A DNA stretch of 64,000 nucleotides from Psychrobacillus antarcticus (GCF_029533155.1 NZ_JAIZDB010000017.1:181293-245292); one strand, 5' to 3'. Shown: positions 7,203-17,918, counted from the first letter of the stretch. The notes: a model not told the origin generated them from the sequence alone. Program-made: numbers and translations.

Positions 7203-9713
7203 ATGCTTGGTGTATTAAACAAAGTGTTCGATTTGAATAAACGTGATCTAAAAAGATTAGAAAAAGTAGCGGACAAAGTAGAAGCATTAGAAAGTAAAAT
7301 GGAAGCATTAACTGATGATGAACTACGCTCGAAAACAGATGAATTTCGTGACCGTTATACAAAAGGAGAAAGCTTAGAAAGTTTATTGCCAGAGACATTT
7401 GCAGTAGCACGTGAAGGATCTAAACGTGTTCTTGGAATGTTCCCGTTCCGTGTTCAAATTATGGGGGCAGCTGCTCTTCACGAAGGTAATATTGCAGAGA
7501 TGAAAACAGGAGAAGGTAAAACGCTAACCTCTACCATGTCTATCTATTTGAATGCAATTACTGGACTCGGTGCACATGTTGTGACAGTTAATGAGTACTT
7601 ATCAAGCCGTGATGCTGCTGAGATGGGACAATTATATAATTTCCTTGGACTAAGTGTTGGATTGAACTTAAATTCAATGTCTAAAGAAGAAAAGCGGGAA
7701 GCTTATGCGTCGGATGTTACGTATTCCACGAACAATGAGCTTGGGTTTGATTATTTACGAGATAATATGGTCTTGTACAAGGAAGATAAAGTTCAACGTC
7801 CACTTCACTATGCAGTAATCGATGAAGTTGACTCCATCTTAATAGATGAAGCTAGAACGCCATTAATCATTTCCGGACAAGCAAACAAAGCAGCACTTCT
7901 TTATAAACAAGCAAATGCATTTGTGCGTACTTTAACAAAAGAACTAGATTATTCTTATGAGGAATCGACAAAAGGTGTAACGCTAACGGATAATGGTGTT
8001 GAAAAAGTTGAAAAAGCTTTCAATATAGATAATTTATTTGATTTGACTCATGTTCGTTTAAATCATGCAGTCAACCAATCATTGAAAGCACATGCTTCTA
8101 TGCACCTAGATGTTGACTATGTCGTTCAAGAGGGCGACGTTGTTATTGTCGATTCGTTCACTGGTCGTCTAATGAAAGGCCGCCGGTATAGTGATGGTCT
8201 TCATCAAGCAATTGAAGCAAAAGAAGGATTAGAAGTCCAAAATGAATCGATGACGATGGCGACAATTACGTTCCAAAACTTTTTCCGTATGTACGATAAG
8301 CTGTCCGGTATGACTGGAACAGCAAAAACGGAAGAGGAAGAATTCCGTAATATATACAATATGAATGTTATTGCGATTCCAACAAACCGCTCCATTGTAA
8401 GGGATGACCGTGCAGATTTAATCTATGCTTCAATGAATGGTAAATACGAAGCAGCAGCTGCTGATATTGCTGAACGCAATAAAAATGGTCAACCTGTTCT
8501 AATTGGTACTGTAGCTATTGAAACATCTGAAATTATTTCTAAATTGTTAACTAAACATGGTATTAAGCATAATGTATTAAATGCCAAAAACCATGAACAT
8601 GAGGCAGAAATTATTGCGACTGCTGGAAACATAGGATCTGTCACTATCGCAACGAATATGGCTGGTCGTGGGACAGATATTAAATTAGGTGACGGTGTCG
8701 TTGATGTCGGTGGTTTAGCAGTTATTGGTACAGAGCGCCATGAATCACGTCGTATAGATAACCAATTACGTGGTCGTTCGGGTCGTCAAGGAGATCCTGG
8801 GGTTACACAATTCTATCTATCGATGGAAGATGAATTAATGCGAAGGTTCGGCTCTGATAATATGCGTGCGATGATGTCGAAACTTGGTATGGATGACTCG
8901 CAACCTATTCAATCCAAGATGGTATCCCGTGCAGTAGAATCAGCGCAAAAACGTGTCGAAGGGAATAACTTCGATTCACGTAAGCGTTTATTACAATATG
9001 ATGATGTTCTACGCCAACAACGTGAAATCATTTATAAAGAACGTAACGAAGTATTAGAAACAGAGAATATGCGTGCACTTGTAGAGTCCATGTTATTCGG
9101 CGCAATAGAACGTTTAGTTTCTTCCCATACAAGCTCTGAGAATAAGGCTGAGTGGATTTTGAAAGGTATTGAAGACTACGTTCAAGCGAATTTATTGCCT
9201 GAAGGGGTAATAAAACAATCGGATCTAGAAATTTTAACTCCTGAAGAAATGATCGAAAAAATGAAAGAAGAAGTAATTAACTTCTACAATGCGAAGGAAG
9301 AAGAAATGACTGCTGAACGTATGCGTGAATTCGAAAAAGTAGTATTACTTCGTTCTATTGACTCCAAATGGATCGATCATATCGATGCAATGGATCAACT
9401 TCGCCAAGGAATCCATTTGCGTGCTTACGGGCAAACCGATCCACTTCGCGAATACCAAAGTGAAGGATTTGCCATGTTCGAAGCAATGGTTGATGCTATC
9501 CAGGAAGACGTTGCGAAATATGCGATGAAAGCAGAAATTCGCAATAACCTAGAACGCGAAGAAGTAGCAAAAGGGCAAGCTGTAAATCCAAAAGAAGAAG
9601 GCGGCCCAGTAAAGAAAAAACCAGTGCGCAAAGAAGTTTCCGTCGGACGTAACGACCCATGTCCATGCGGCAGCGGCGAAAAATTCAAAAACTGCCACGG
9701 TGTAGTAAGTTAA
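7203..9713 (+). CDS. secA: Preprotein translocase ATPase SecA
   Basis: The motor that drives unfolded preproteins through SecYEG. The 836-residue length is normal for Bacilli. The DEAD-type core has Walker [10 protein letters not shown] at about 100, [15 protein letters not shown] as the DEAD-box and preprotein crosslinking entry, and [12 protein letters not shown] and [15 protein letters not shown] as C-terminal helicase motifs. The C-terminal zinc tail [14 protein letters not shown] (about 820-833) binds SecB-like or ribosomal partners. The ribosome site is a weak gggaagtg. prfB follows after 55 bp, the standard secA-prfB pair of Bacillales. Confidence 0.98.
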   Translation: MLGVLNKVFDLNKRDLKRLEKVADKVEALESKMEALTDDELRSKTDEFRDRYTKGESLESLLPETFAVAREGSKRVLGMFPFRVQIMGAAALHEGNIAEMKTGEGKTLTSTMSIYLNAITGLGAHVVTVNEYLSSRDAAEMGQLYNFLGLSVGLNLNSMSKEEKREAYASDVTYSTNNELGFDYLRDNMVLYKEDKVQRPLHYAVIDEVDSILIDEARTPLIISGQANKAALLYKQANAFVRTLTKELDYSYEESTKGVTLTDNGVEKVEKAFNIDNLFDLTHVRLNHAVNQSLKAHASMHLDVDYVVQEGDVVIVDSFTGRLMKGRRYSDGLHQAIEAKEGLEVQNESMTMATITFQNFFRMYDKLSGMTGTAKTEEEEFRNIYNMNVIAIPTNRSIVRDDRADLIYASMNGKYEAAAADIAERNKNGQPVLIGTVAIETSEIISKLLTKHGIKHNVLNAKNHEHEAEIIATAGNIGSVTIATNMAGRGTDIKLGDGVVDVGGLAVIGTERHESRRIDNQLRGRSGRQGDPGVTQFYLSMEDELMRRFGSDNMRAMMSKLGMDDSQPIQSKMVSRAVESAQKRVEGNNFDSRKRLLQYDDVLRQQREIIYKERNEVLETENMRALVESMLFGAIERLVSSHTSSENKAEWILKGIEDYVQANLLPEGVIKQSDLEILTPEEMIEKMKEEVINFYNAKEEEMTAERMREFEKVVLLRSIDSKWIDHIDAMDQLRQGIHLRAYGQTDPLREYQSEGFAMFEAMVDAIQEDVAKYAMKAEIRNNLEREEVAKGQAVNPKEEGGPVKKKPVRKEVSVGRNDPCPCGSGEKFKNCHGVVS

Positions 9714-9768
9714 CAAATAGAGTACAGGCGCAGAACGAGAGAGACAAAAGAAAGTCGGAGGAATACAA

Positions 9769-10873
9769 ATGATCGAAATAGCAACCGTACGTAATGAATT
9801 AGATAGAACTTCAGGAAAGTTAAAAGACTTTAGGGGGTCTCTTTGACTTAGAAAACAAAGAGATTCGTATTCAAGAGTTAGAAGAGCTAATGACATTTCC
9901 AGATTTTTGGAATGATGCACAAGGAGCTCAAAAAGTTATAAATGAAACCAATGCACTAAAAGCAATCGTAGAAGAGTATCGTGGTCTTGAATCTTCACAA
10001 GAAGATTTAGAAATGACTTTGGAATTGATCAAAGAAATGCCAGATGAAGAATTACAAGAAGACCTTGGTAATGAGTTAAAGGTGTTTACCAACAAGCTTA
10101 GTGATTTTGAATTGCAAATGCTATTGAGTGAAGAATACGATAAGCATAATGCCATTTTAGAATTGCACCCAGGTGCTGGTGGTACGGAGTCTCAAGACTG
10201 GGGTTCTATCTTGTTAAGAATGTACCAACGTTGGGCAGATAAACGTGGCTTTAAAGTAGAAACGATTGATTATTTACCTGGAGATGAAGCTGGTATTAAA
10301 TCGGTAACCTTACTCATCAAAGGTCATAATGCATATGGCTATTTAAAAGCCGAAAAAGGTGTCCATCGTCTTGTTCGTATTTCTCCTTTTGACTCATCTG
10401 GACGCCGACATACTTCCTTTGTTTCTTGTGAAGTAATGCCAGAGTTTAACGATGAAATTGAAATAGATATTCGGACAGAGGATTTGAAAGTTGATACGTA
10501 TCGTGCAACCGGTGCTGGTGGACAACATATTAATACAACTGACTCAGCTGTCCGTATTACACATTTACCTACAAATACGGTTGTTACTTGTCAATCGGAG
10601 CGTTCACAGATTAAAAACCGTGAACACGCGATGAAATTATTAAAATCTAAACTTTATCAGCTTAAAATTGAAGAACAAGAAGCACAATTATTGGAAATTC
10701 GTGGTGAACAAAAAGAAATTGGATGGGGAAGTCAAATACGATCATATGTATTCCATCCATATTCCATGGTAAAAGATCATCGTACAAATGAAGAAAGTGG
10801 TAATGTTCATGCAGTTGTAGATGGTGAAATCGATCCATTTATTCACGCTTATCTACGATCGAAAATAAATTAA
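9769..10873 (+). CDS. prfB: Peptide chain release factor 2, programmed +1 frameshift
   Basis: RF2 recognises UGA and UAA and releases the finished peptide. Translation starts at ATG 9769 (GGAGG upstream), runs 25 codons to CTT 9841-9843, meets UGA at 9844-9846 and continues in the +1 frame from GAC 9845 to the stop at 10871-10873, giving 367 residues, the normal length. The second frame shows the SPF tripeptide that reads stop codons ([13 protein letters not shown]) and the GGQ catalytic loop ([14 protein letters not shown]). The frameshift couples RF2 level to UGA readthrough: low RF2 favours shifting. The gene is intact despite the apparent stop. Confidence 0.97.
9832..9847 (+). promoter_or_regulatory. 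RF2 programmed frameshift site
   Basis: AGGGGGT, a Shine-Dalgarno-like stimulator, sits just before CTT-TGA-C, the classic bacterial prfB slippery stop. The P-site tRNA-Leu slips from CUU to UUU while UGA waits in the A site. Confidence 0.95.
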
Positions 10874-10885
10874 TAGACCTTTTGT

Positions 10886-10922
10886 AAACCAATGTTATAA
10901 TTTTATAACATTGGTTTTTTAA
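10886..10922 (+). terminator. Rho-independent terminator of secA-prfB
   Basis: AACCAATGTTATAA pairs with TTATAACATTGGTT, followed by TTTTT. Confidence 0.9.
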
Positions 10923-10950
10923 TTTTTCAGAATATTATAGATAGGGGAAA

Positions 10951-12429
10951 ATGAAAATGAAAATGAATATGAATGAGTTAAAGAACGAAGATTTAAAGAG
11001 AAAAAACTTCATATTATTTTTAGCTTACGCATTAGCAGCAGGACTTGGATTACTAGTACAAATTATTATTCAACAGGCAACGGTAGTCATTATTTCAATT
11101 GGAATACCTTTTGTAATCTCGATTATTTTGTATTTCATCGCCAGAAAATCCATACAAACGGCACGTATATTTCCTTATTTTGTCGTACTCGCAGGAGCGA
11201 TAACAGCGATAAGTATGAGTTACTTCAATGAAGTAAGTATTGCTACAATCGTTTTAGCACTTTTCCTCCTAATTTTAAGTAGCTTACATTCTAAACAAAG
11301 TATTTTTGTATACGGTTACATTTAATGTGTGGTAGCTATGATTTTGAATGTGATGTGGGATGATTCTGGTATATTTGAGGGACGAACTGTGAATATTTTC
11401 TTTATCCAGTTCATTATGGCACTCGGAATATTTTTACAAGTAAGACAGAGTAAAAAGTTATTCATGGATGTGGAAAATCTTATAGAAGCTGCTAAAGAAA
11501 AATCAGATGAAGATACATTTCTACACCAAAAATTAGAAACTGCTGTATCTGTCATTACGACTAATTTGGAGCAAATTCGTACGAATACATTTAATATGAA
11601 TAATGCACAGGCAGAAATGCTTGTTGCTGTAGGTGAAGTTAGTATTGGTTCCCAAAAACAAGCAGACCATGTAGTTGAAATTGTGAAAAATACAGAGGTA
11701 ACTTCTTATTCAGTGAAAGAAATGGCAGGACATTTGCATGAAATCGTTAAACAAGCAGAATTAGCAGAACAGAATGCATCCGATGGTTCCACGGTGATGG
11801 AAAAGATGAAAAGCGAAATCGATGAGTTTACAGTCTTTTTTGTGGAACTAAATAAAACCTTCAATGGACTTTCTGAAAAAATTAATGAAACAAATAACTT
11901 TGCTAGTGATATTCGCCAAATTACAGCACAAACTAATCTTCTAGCTTTGAATGCCTCTATAGAAGCTGCAAGAGCCGGAGAACTAGGAAAAGGATTTGCT
12001 GTTGTAGCTGAAGAAATCCGAAAACTTGCAGGTGTAACTGATCAGTCTCTTGAAAAGATAGATAATAATTTAAATGAATTAAATAAATATAATCAAGAAG
12101 CTCTAAATAAGCTAGAAAATGGAGTAAACCAAATTTATGTTCAAGTAGCTACAGCTGATAAATCGAATAAATCATTTAATAACCTTCATGAAACGATGAA
12201 GAAATTACAAACCGAGTTAGCTAAATTTATGCAGGACGTAGATATCATTTCCAATAATACAGAATCCATTAATACAAGTACGAATGAATTTGCTGCAATT
12301 ATTGAAGAAAGCACAGCAATTGTAGAAGAATTCAACGCAACACTCGTTCAAATAACAGAAGATCAACAAACAATTGCAAAATATATCGACGAAACATACA
12401 AAGAAGCCCAAAGTATTAACAATAACTAA
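10951..12429 (+). pseudogene. Chemotaxis receptor gene interrupted by an in-frame stop
   Basis: One reading frame encodes a 492-codon receptor but carries TAA at 11323-11325. The first part (124 residues, gatagggg ribosome site) holds four hydrophobic segments of a multi-TM sensor ending in SIFVYGYI. The frame resumes with [15 protein letters not shown], further TM segments and a normal MCP signalling domain with [18 protein letters not shown]. There is no frame change, so a single base substitution (for example TTA or CAA to TAA) explains it. The second part could restart at GTG 11329 or ATG 11338, but no ribosome site is visible. Both halves look otherwise undecayed, so the mutation is recent, the stop is read through, or it is a sequencing error. 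Confidence 0.8.
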
Positions 12430-12438
12430 CTACTACTT

Positions 12439-12470
12439 AAAGAGCGTGTCCTAGGACATGCTCTTTTTTA
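12439..12470 (+). terminator. Rho-independent terminator after the interrupted receptor gene
   Basis: AGAGCGTGTCC pairs with GGACATGCTCT around TA with one mismatch, then a T-tract. Confidence 0.85.
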
Positions 12471-12480
12471 AGAGATTATT

Positions 12481-13196
12481 AAAAGATTAGAAACCGGTAA
12501 TACTATTGATTTCCGTTTCAGGCGTGGGATACAAAGGCCTAGAGCGCCACATCTCAAAAGGAAGGCAATCTAAGTTCGCCGCGTCCTGCGGCAACGATTG
12601 CATAACCCACCTCCTGTGGGCCTCAACGCCTTCGTGACCAACATCCTGTTGGCCTCTGCAGGGTGAGCGATGAACCATCACCGTCGCTTGCGCGTCGATG
12701 TGATGTTTCATCTGTCTCACTGATCCTGCCGGAGTCGCCACCTTTCACTACAATCAAATAACCGAGTAGTACTCAACAAGAAGATTTTGCATAGCCTATC
12801 GCTAAGCAGATAAAAGTAGTCATAGTAAATATAATGATAAATTCGTCAACTATGCTGAAATGAGGATGAAAAAAGTAGATTTTCTTTTAGACGAGTGGAA
12901 ATAAAGAGAAATAGTAAGTGTTTACTAAATAAAGAAGCGAGATAGCGAACGAAATTGTATCTTCGTGAGCTTCCTCTATGAATAGGATAGGAACTTTTCT
13001 CTAGTTATCCAAAAATGCACTAACCTGTTTATTAGAGTTATAGAAGGGCGACGGACAGTCAATAGCCATAAGATTACCGAAAAAAAGAGATGCTGGTCGT
13101 GATTTCAGTCACGACCAGCATCTTTAAAAAATGAACCAGTAATTATATAGCAATAAGTCTGTCCAAAGCCCTTCGAAAACGAAAGAAACAGGTTTT
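12481..13196 (+). repeat. Composite dispersed repeat, copy B
   Basis: It begins AAAAGATTAG shortly after the preceding terminator. The left module (12520-12745) carries GGCAATCTAAGTTCGCCGCG and GGTGAGCGATGA segments nearly identical to copy E. It lacks the GC-rich block of copies A, D and E (at 12965 it reads gtgagcttcctc instead). The nested hairpin is at 13022-13195. The frames crossing it on the minus strand are repeat translations, not genes. Confidence 0.85.
13022..13195 (+). repeat. Nested hairpin module of composite repeat, copy B
   Basis: The stems are AACCTGTTT with AAACAGGTT, GAAGGGC with GCCCTTC, GGACAG with CTGTCC, ATTAC with GTAAT, and innermost AGATGCTGGTCGTGA (13088-13102) with TCACGACCAGCATCT (13108-13122). 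Confidence 0.85.
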
Positions 13197-13328
13197 AATC
13201 TTAAAGCACATATTAAGCTTTTCTCCTCAGCCGTATGTATAACTTCTAATCTTTAGAGAAAACATATATAACAAACCAAAACCCTCCTTTCAATCACTTC
13301 ACCTCGTCAACGCGCTATCTGGATGAAG

Positions 13329-13357
13329 TTCACAAATTACTTTTCACTTGTTATACT
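13329..13357 (+). promoter_or_regulatory. Sigma-A promoter of yvjA
   Basis: TTCACA at 13329-13334, 17-bp spacer, TATACT at 13352-13357. Confidence 0.55.
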
Positions 13358-13399
13358 AGTGCAGGCAAACACAAGTATTCAGATGAAAGAGGATATCAA

Positions 13400-14275
13400 A
13401 TGGAAACTAACAATATTCGAAAACAATATAAAGAACCACATCCTTTTATAAAAAATGCGAAGGATTATGTATATGTAATAATTGGAGCAGCCATCATTGC
13501 GATTGCATTTAATGTCTTTTTATTACCAAACCAAATAGCTTCTGGTGGAGTAAGCGGAATTAGTACCATTTTAAAAGGCGTCTTCGGTTGGGAGCCAGGA
13601 CTCGTGCAATATGCTTTTAATATTCCCTTATTTATAGCAGGACTAATCTTTTTAGGTGCAAAATTTGGCATTAAATCCTTCGTAGGTACACTAGTGTTAC
13701 CAGCAGTAGTACTAGTGTCAGCTAACTGGGAACCGTGGACGATGAATCCATTGCTAGGAGCTTTATTTGGCGGAATTTCTGTAGGTTTAGGCTTAGGTAT
13801 TGTTTTTAGAGGTGGCGCATCCACAGGTGGAACCGATTTAGCGGCACAAATAATTACGAAGTATACAGGATTTTCTCTTGGGAGAAGTGTGTTTTTTTTA
13901 GACGGATTAATAGTGCTAAGCGCTGCAGTCGTTTTCGACATTGAAAAGGCTCTTTATGCGCTAATCGCTTTATTTGTTACGACAAAAACAATTGATCTTG
14001 TGCAACTAGGATTTAGTCAATCCAAAATGATTTATATTATAACGAATAAACAAGATGAAATTAGGGATGCTATATATACCGAGATAGACCGCGGTGTAAC
14101 AAAACTTCCAGCTTATGGTGGGTATACGAATGTGGAACGGCCAATTTTAATGGTAGTGGCATATCAAACAGAGTTCACAAAGCTGAAACATATCATCAAG
14201 ACTATTGACCCTGCTGCTTTTGTCATAGTTTCGGATGCCTATGAGGTATTGGGAGAAGGTTTTAAAAGGTCCTAA
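13400..14275 (+). CDS. yvjA: YitT-family membrane protein, YvjA position
   Basis: A 291-residue integral membrane protein. Five or six hydrophobic segments (about 25-195) carry the glycine-rich signatures of the family, such as ASGGVSGISTILKG and RGGASTGGTDLAAQII. The C-terminal cytoplasmic part (about 215-285) is the DUF2179 domain, with TKLPAYGGYTN. The paralogues YitT, YvjA and YpjC are common in Bacillales; the place between prfB and cccB identifies this one as YvjA. The transport or sensing role of the family is not established. It starts at ATG 13400 after agaggat. Confidence 0.9.
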   Translation: METNNIRKQYKEPHPFIKNAKDYVYVIIGAAIIAIAFNVFLLPNQIASGGVSGISTILKGVFGWEPGLVQYAFNIPLFIAGLIFLGAKFGIKSFVGTLVLPAVVLVSANWEPWTMNPLLGALFGGISVGLGLGIVFRGGASTGGTDLAAQIITKYTGFSLGRSVFFLDGLIVLSAAVVFDIEKALYALIALFVTTKTIDLVQLGFSQSKMIYIITNKQDEIRDAIYTEIDRGVTKLPAYGGYTNVERPILMVVAYQTEFTKLKHIIKTIDPAAFVIVSDAYEVLGEGFKRS

Positions 14276-14325
14276 ATTTGGTATAATAGTTATGCATACA
14301 AAATTCGAAAAATGGAGGTTTTAAC

Positions 14326-14673
14326 ATGAACAAGAAACTATTAGCTTTAATATTTGGAGCAGGTTTAGTACTAGCTGCATGTGGCGGCAATGATAATGCT
14401 GATAAGGATAAAGATGTATCCACTGACACTGAAACTACAACTGAAACAGCTTCAGTTGACGCAGAACAGGTCGTTAACGGAAAATGTATTATGTGTCATG
14501 GTCAAAATTTAGAAGGGCAAGGTAACGCTCCAGCTCTAAAAAATGTTGGCGCACGCTTATCACAAGATGAAATATTAAATGTTATTGAAAACGGTCAAGG
14601 CGCAATGCCTGGTAATATTATTACTGGAGAAGACGCTCAAGCGGTTGCTAAGTGGTTAGCGGAAAAGAAATAA
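14326..14673 (+). CDS. cccB: Cytochrome c551, membrane-anchored lipoprotein
   Basis: A small haem c protein of 115 residues that carries electrons outside the membrane toward the terminal oxidase. A type II signal peptide ends in the lipobox LAAC (Cys 19), so it is lipid-anchored. A D/E/T-rich linker follows, then the haem attachment site CIMCH (about 55-59) and the distal axial Met in GAMPGN (about 89). The ribosome site tggagg precedes the ATG. In B. subtilis the same gene lies between yvjA and ftsE. Confidence 0.95.
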   Translation: MNKKLLALIFGAGLVLAACGGNDNADKDKDVSTDTETTTETASVDAEQVVNGKCIMCHGQNLEGQGNAPALKNVGARLSQDEILNVIENGQGAMPGNIITGEDAQAVAKWLAEKK

Positions 14674-14700
14674 TTTTAGCACAGTAACCCCATTTTATGA

Positions 14701-14736
14701 GATCAGCTGCTCTTATTGAGTAGCTGATTTTTTTTA
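14701..14736 (+). terminator. Rho-independent terminator of yvjA-cccB
   Basis: ATCAGCTGCTC pairs with GAGTAGCTGAT (one mismatch) around TTATT, then eight T. Confidence 0.85.
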
Positions 14737-14909
14737 TTGCTAAATATGACAATTCAAGTGAATAAAAGAAGGAATCTCCTCGCTTCATGTAGAATGTATA
14801 GGGGGAGTAGGTAAATGGTATGTGAGTGAAATTTACTAGTTAGGCTAAAACATAGATTTGTATTAAAGATTTATTCCTAATTTTACCTATAAATTGAAAT
14901 ATGTTTGTA

Positions 14910-14940
14910 ACAAACGAAAGCGCTTCTAATGTTATAATAG
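14910..14940 (+). promoter_or_regulatory. Extended -10 promoter of ftsEX with a cre-like palindrome
   Basis: TGTTATAAT at 14930-14938 fits an extended -10 element; no good -35 is present. Just upstream, GAAAGCGCTTC has the AAGCGCTT core of CcpA (cre) sites but mismatches the outer positions, so catabolite control is only a suggestion. Confidence 0.4.
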
Positions 14941-14982
14941 GCGTGTTGCATTTTATGACGAATCTAAATAGGTGGTTTATTA

Positions 14983-15669
14983 ATGATAGAAATGATAAAT
15001 GTCTACAAAAAATACCCAAATGGTATTGTTGCCGCAAACGGTATTGATGTAAAGATTGAACAAGGTGACTTTGTCTATGTAGTTGGACCAAGTGGAGCAG
15101 GGAAAACGACATTCATCAAAATGATGTATCGAGAAGAACGCCCAACCTCAGGAGATATTTTAATAAATGGTATCAATTTAGCTACTTTAAAAAATAGTAA
15201 AGTTCCACTTCTAAGACGCCAAATCGGTGTAGTGTTCCAAGATTTTAAATTATTACCACGTTTGAGTGTTTATGAAAATGTGGCGTTTGCATTAGAAGTT
15301 ATAGAAGAAACACCAAAAGTAATACGACAAAAAGTTATGGATGTTTTAGAACTGGTAGGGTTGAAAGGCAAAGCAAGAATGTTCCCAACGGAGCTTTCAG
15401 GCGGAGAACAACAACGTGTGTCAATTGCCAGATCCATTGTAAATACACCAAAACTTGTTATAGCAGATGAGCCTACAGGAAACTTAGACCCAGAAACCTC
15501 ATGGGAAATTATGAATATATTTGAAGAAATTAATGCTCGAGGAACAACAATTATTATGGCAACTCATAATAGAGAAATTGTTAATACTATTAGACACCGT
15601 GTTATTGCTGTTGAGGGTGGATTAATCACTCGAGACGAATACGGAGGCGATTACGGTTATGAAGGGTAG
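14983..15669 (+). CDS. ftsE: Cell division ABC ATPase FtsE
   Basis: The ATP-binding half of FtsEX, which transmits ATP hydrolysis across the membrane to switch on peptidoglycan hydrolases. It has 228 residues with Walker A VGPSGAGKTTFIK at 36-48, Q-loop VVFQDFK, ABC signature LSGGEQQRVSIARS and Walker B LVIADEPTGNLD. It starts ATG 14983 after aggtgg. It overlaps ftsX by 11 bases, a sign of coupled translation. Confidence 0.97.
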   Translation: MIEMINVYKKYPNGIVAANGIDVKIEQGDFVYVVGPSGAGKTTFIKMMYREERPTSGDILINGINLATLKNSKVPLLRRQIGVVFQDFKLLPRLSVYENVAFALEVIEETPKVIRQKVMDVLELVGLKGKARMFPTELSGGEQQRVSIARSIVNTPKLVIADEPTGNLDPETSWEIMNIFEEINARGTTIIMATHNREIVNTIRHRVIAVEGGLITRDEYGGDYGYEG

Positions 15670-16546
15670 AACATTAGGAAGACATTTCAGAGAGAGTATA
15701 AAGAGCATCAGTCGAAATGGATGGATGACATTTGCTTCGGTAAGTGCAGTAACTGTTACATTGTTACTTGTTGGTGTGTTCGTTATGATCATGATGAACT
15801 TAAACAAAATCGCAGATGATTTGGAGAAAGACGTAGAGATTAAAGTCTTTGTCGAATTAACAGCGGATGAAGCTTCTATTACAAACTTAGAACAACAGAT
15901 TAAAGATACAGCAGGAGTAGCAGAAGTTACATTTTCTCCAAAAGGCGACGAATTAAATAAATTAGTAGTTGATTTTGGAGATGATTTACAATTATTTGAA
16001 CAACAAAATCCATTACATAATGTATTTTATGCTAAAGCTGTCAATCCCCAAGAAACGGAAGCAGTGGCAAAGAAATTAGAACGTCTCGATAATACGTTTG
16101 AAGTAAGGTATGGAGAAGGTAAGATAGAAAGACTATTCTCTTTCTTGAACACGGGTCGAAACGTTGGATTAGTATTGATTTTAGCATTGTTATTTACAGC
16201 AATGTTCCTAATTTCTAACACGATTCGTATTACAATTATTGCAAGAAGAAGAGATATTGAAATTATGAAACTAGTCGGAGCAACGAATTGGTTTATTCGT
16301 ATTCCGTTCATCTTAGAAGGTATGTGGCTTGGAATTTTAGGCTCAATTGTTCCTATTACGTTAGTGACAGTACTCTACTATAATGTCTATAATTTGCTAG
16401 CTCCAAGATTACAACAAGGAAAATTATTTGAACTGCTCGATTTTTCACCCTTTATATATCAAGTAAACGGCTTGATTTTATTAATGGGTGTATTAATAGG
16501 CATTTGGGGAAGTTTCATGTCAGTCCGCAAATTTCTACGTGTTTAG
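15659..16546 (+). CDS. ftsX: Cell division membrane protein FtsX
   Basis: The membrane half of FtsEX: 295 residues with TM1 at about 22-45, a large extracellular domain (about 50-170) that contacts the hydrolase, and three further TM segments at about 172, 220 and 268 (MacB/FtsX permease fold). The N-terminal RHFRESIKSISRNGWMTFA is typical of Gram-positive FtsX. It is translated from an ATG inside the end of ftsE. The next gene, 28 bp on, encodes a coiled-coil M23 hydrolase, the most likely client. Confidence 0.97.
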   Translation: MKGRTLGRHFRESIKSISRNGWMTFASVSAVTVTLLLVGVFVMIMMNLNKIADDLEKDVEIKVFVELTADEASITNLEQQIKDTAGVAEVTFSPKGDELNKLVVDFGDDLQLFEQQNPLHNVFYAKAVNPQETEAVAKKLERLDNTFEVRYGEGKIERLFSFLNTGRNVGLVLILALLFTAMFLISNTIRITIIARRRDIEIMKLVGATNWFIRIPFILEGMWLGILGSIVPITLVTVLYYNVYNLLAPRLQQGKLFELLDFSPFIYQVNGLILLMGVLIGIWGSFMSVRKFLRV

Positions 16547-16574
16547 ATTTGTAAATTGAAGGGAGCAAGAAATT

Positions 16575-17909
16575 TTGAGAAAACAGTCTAAATGGATGCT
16601 ACGAATTATGGCTATAGCTACAACTGGAGCACTTTTAATAACAACTCCAAATGCGCTTGCAAATACTCTAGATGATTTGAAAAATGAACAGAAACAATTA
16701 AATCAACAAAAAAATACTATTGACTCAACTATTAAAGAAACAGAAGGTAAGATTGATCTAAATGTATCGAAAATCGATCAAATTATGGCGCAAATTAAAG
16801 AGTTAGATACTAAAATTATTAATACGGAAGCACAGATTTCTGAAGTGTTAGATCAAATAAAATTAACGACAACTGAAATTGAAAAATTAAATGCTTCTAT
16901 TAAAGAGCTAGAAAGAAAAATTGAAGAACGAGATGAACTATTAAAAGAACGTATCCGCGCTGTTCAAGTAAGTGGAGGTTCTGTTAGTTATATAGATGTC
17001 CTGCTAGGAGCAAATAGCTTCATCGATTTTATCGACCGCTTTTCTGCAGTCAATACGTTAATGGATGCAGATCGTACCATATTAAAAGAACAAGCAGATG
17101 ATAAAAAACAATTAGAAGAGCAACAAGCAAGTTTGGAGAAAAAACTGCAACAGCAGGAAGATAGTAAAAGTGAACTTGTAAATTTAAAGGCTTCTCTAGA
17201 TGGGCAAAAAGCTTCTAAAGGCGATTTGGTAGATCAATTAGAAGTCGAGCAAGCAAAATTACATGTAGAAAAAGAAGTATTAGAAACGGAATATGATGAA
17301 ATTCTAAACTTAAGCCAAGAAACGCAAAATAAAATTGTAGCTGAACAAAAAAGACAAGCTGAAGTTGCAAGAAAAGCAGCAGAAGAAAAGAAACGTAAAG
17401 CAGCAGAAGAAAGAAAACGTCAGCAAGCAGCAAGTGCAAGTGCAAATTCAAATTCAAATGGTGGTTCTTCTTCAGCCATTCCTAATGTTTCTGCTGGTTC
17501 TTGGACAAAACCTGCATCTGGACGATTCACTTCTGGATACGGTTCGAGAACTCATCCAATTCATGGTGGAACAAAAACCCATTATGGTATTGATATCGCA
17601 AACAGTACTGGTACATCAGTAGTTTCAGCTGCCGATGGAGTTATTTCTTATGCTTCTCCGCTTAGTACATATGGAAATGCAATCATGGTGACACATTCTA
17701 TAGATGGCCAGATTTTCACTTCTTTATATGCGCATTTAAGCAGTATTAAAGTGAGTGTTGGACAAGTAGTCTCAAAAGGACAGATTATCGGAGCTATTGG
17801 TACTACTGGTAATTCTACTGGTCCTCATTTACATTTTGAGATTCATGTAGGAAACTGGGAAGGTATGGCCACAAACTCTGTTAACCCATTGAGATATATT
17901 TCTTTATAA
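16575..17909 (+). CDS. Coiled-coil M23 peptidase, EnvC-like (putative FtsEX client)
   Basis: A 444-residue secreted protein. A signal peptide covers residues 1-30 (cleavage near NALANT), a long antiparallel coiled coil spans about 30-285 with Q/K/E-rich heptads, a Ser/Asn linker follows (about 285-305), and an M23 LytM domain fills about 315-440. The zinc ligands are intact (HYGIDIA and HLHFEIH), so it can be an active endopeptidase rather than a pure activator. The start is TTG 16575 with gaaggga upstream. Its place directly after ftsEX matches the coiled-coil plus hydrolase design of EnvC and PcsB. B. subtilis FtsEX instead drives CwlO, encoded elsewhere. The functional link is inference. 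Confidence 0.85.
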   Translation: MRKQSKWMLRIMAIATTGALLITTPNALANTLDDLKNEQKQLNQQKNTIDSTIKETEGKIDLNVSKIDQIMAQIKELDTKIINTEAQISEVLDQIKLTTTEIEKLNASIKELERKIEERDELLKERIRAVQVSGGSVSYIDVLLGANSFIDFIDRFSAVNTLMDADRTILKEQADDKKQLEEQQASLEKKLQQQEDSKSELVNLKASLDGQKASKGDLVDQLEVEQAKLHVEKEVLETEYDEILNLSQETQNKIVAEQKRQAEVARKAAEEKKRKAAEERKRQQAASASANSNSNGGSSSAIPNVSAGSWTKPASGRFTSGYGSRTHPIHGGTKTHYGIDIANSTGTSVVSAADGVISYASPLSTYGNAIMVTHSIDGQIFTSLYAHLSSIKVSVGQVVSKGQIIGAIGTTGNSTGPHLHFEIHVGNWEGMATNSVNPLRYISL

Positions 17910-17918
17910 CTTTTATTC

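Noticed and set aside
9844..9846. prfB as a broken gene
   Set aside because: The UGA is the programmed frameshift stop, with the stimulator and slippery codon in place.
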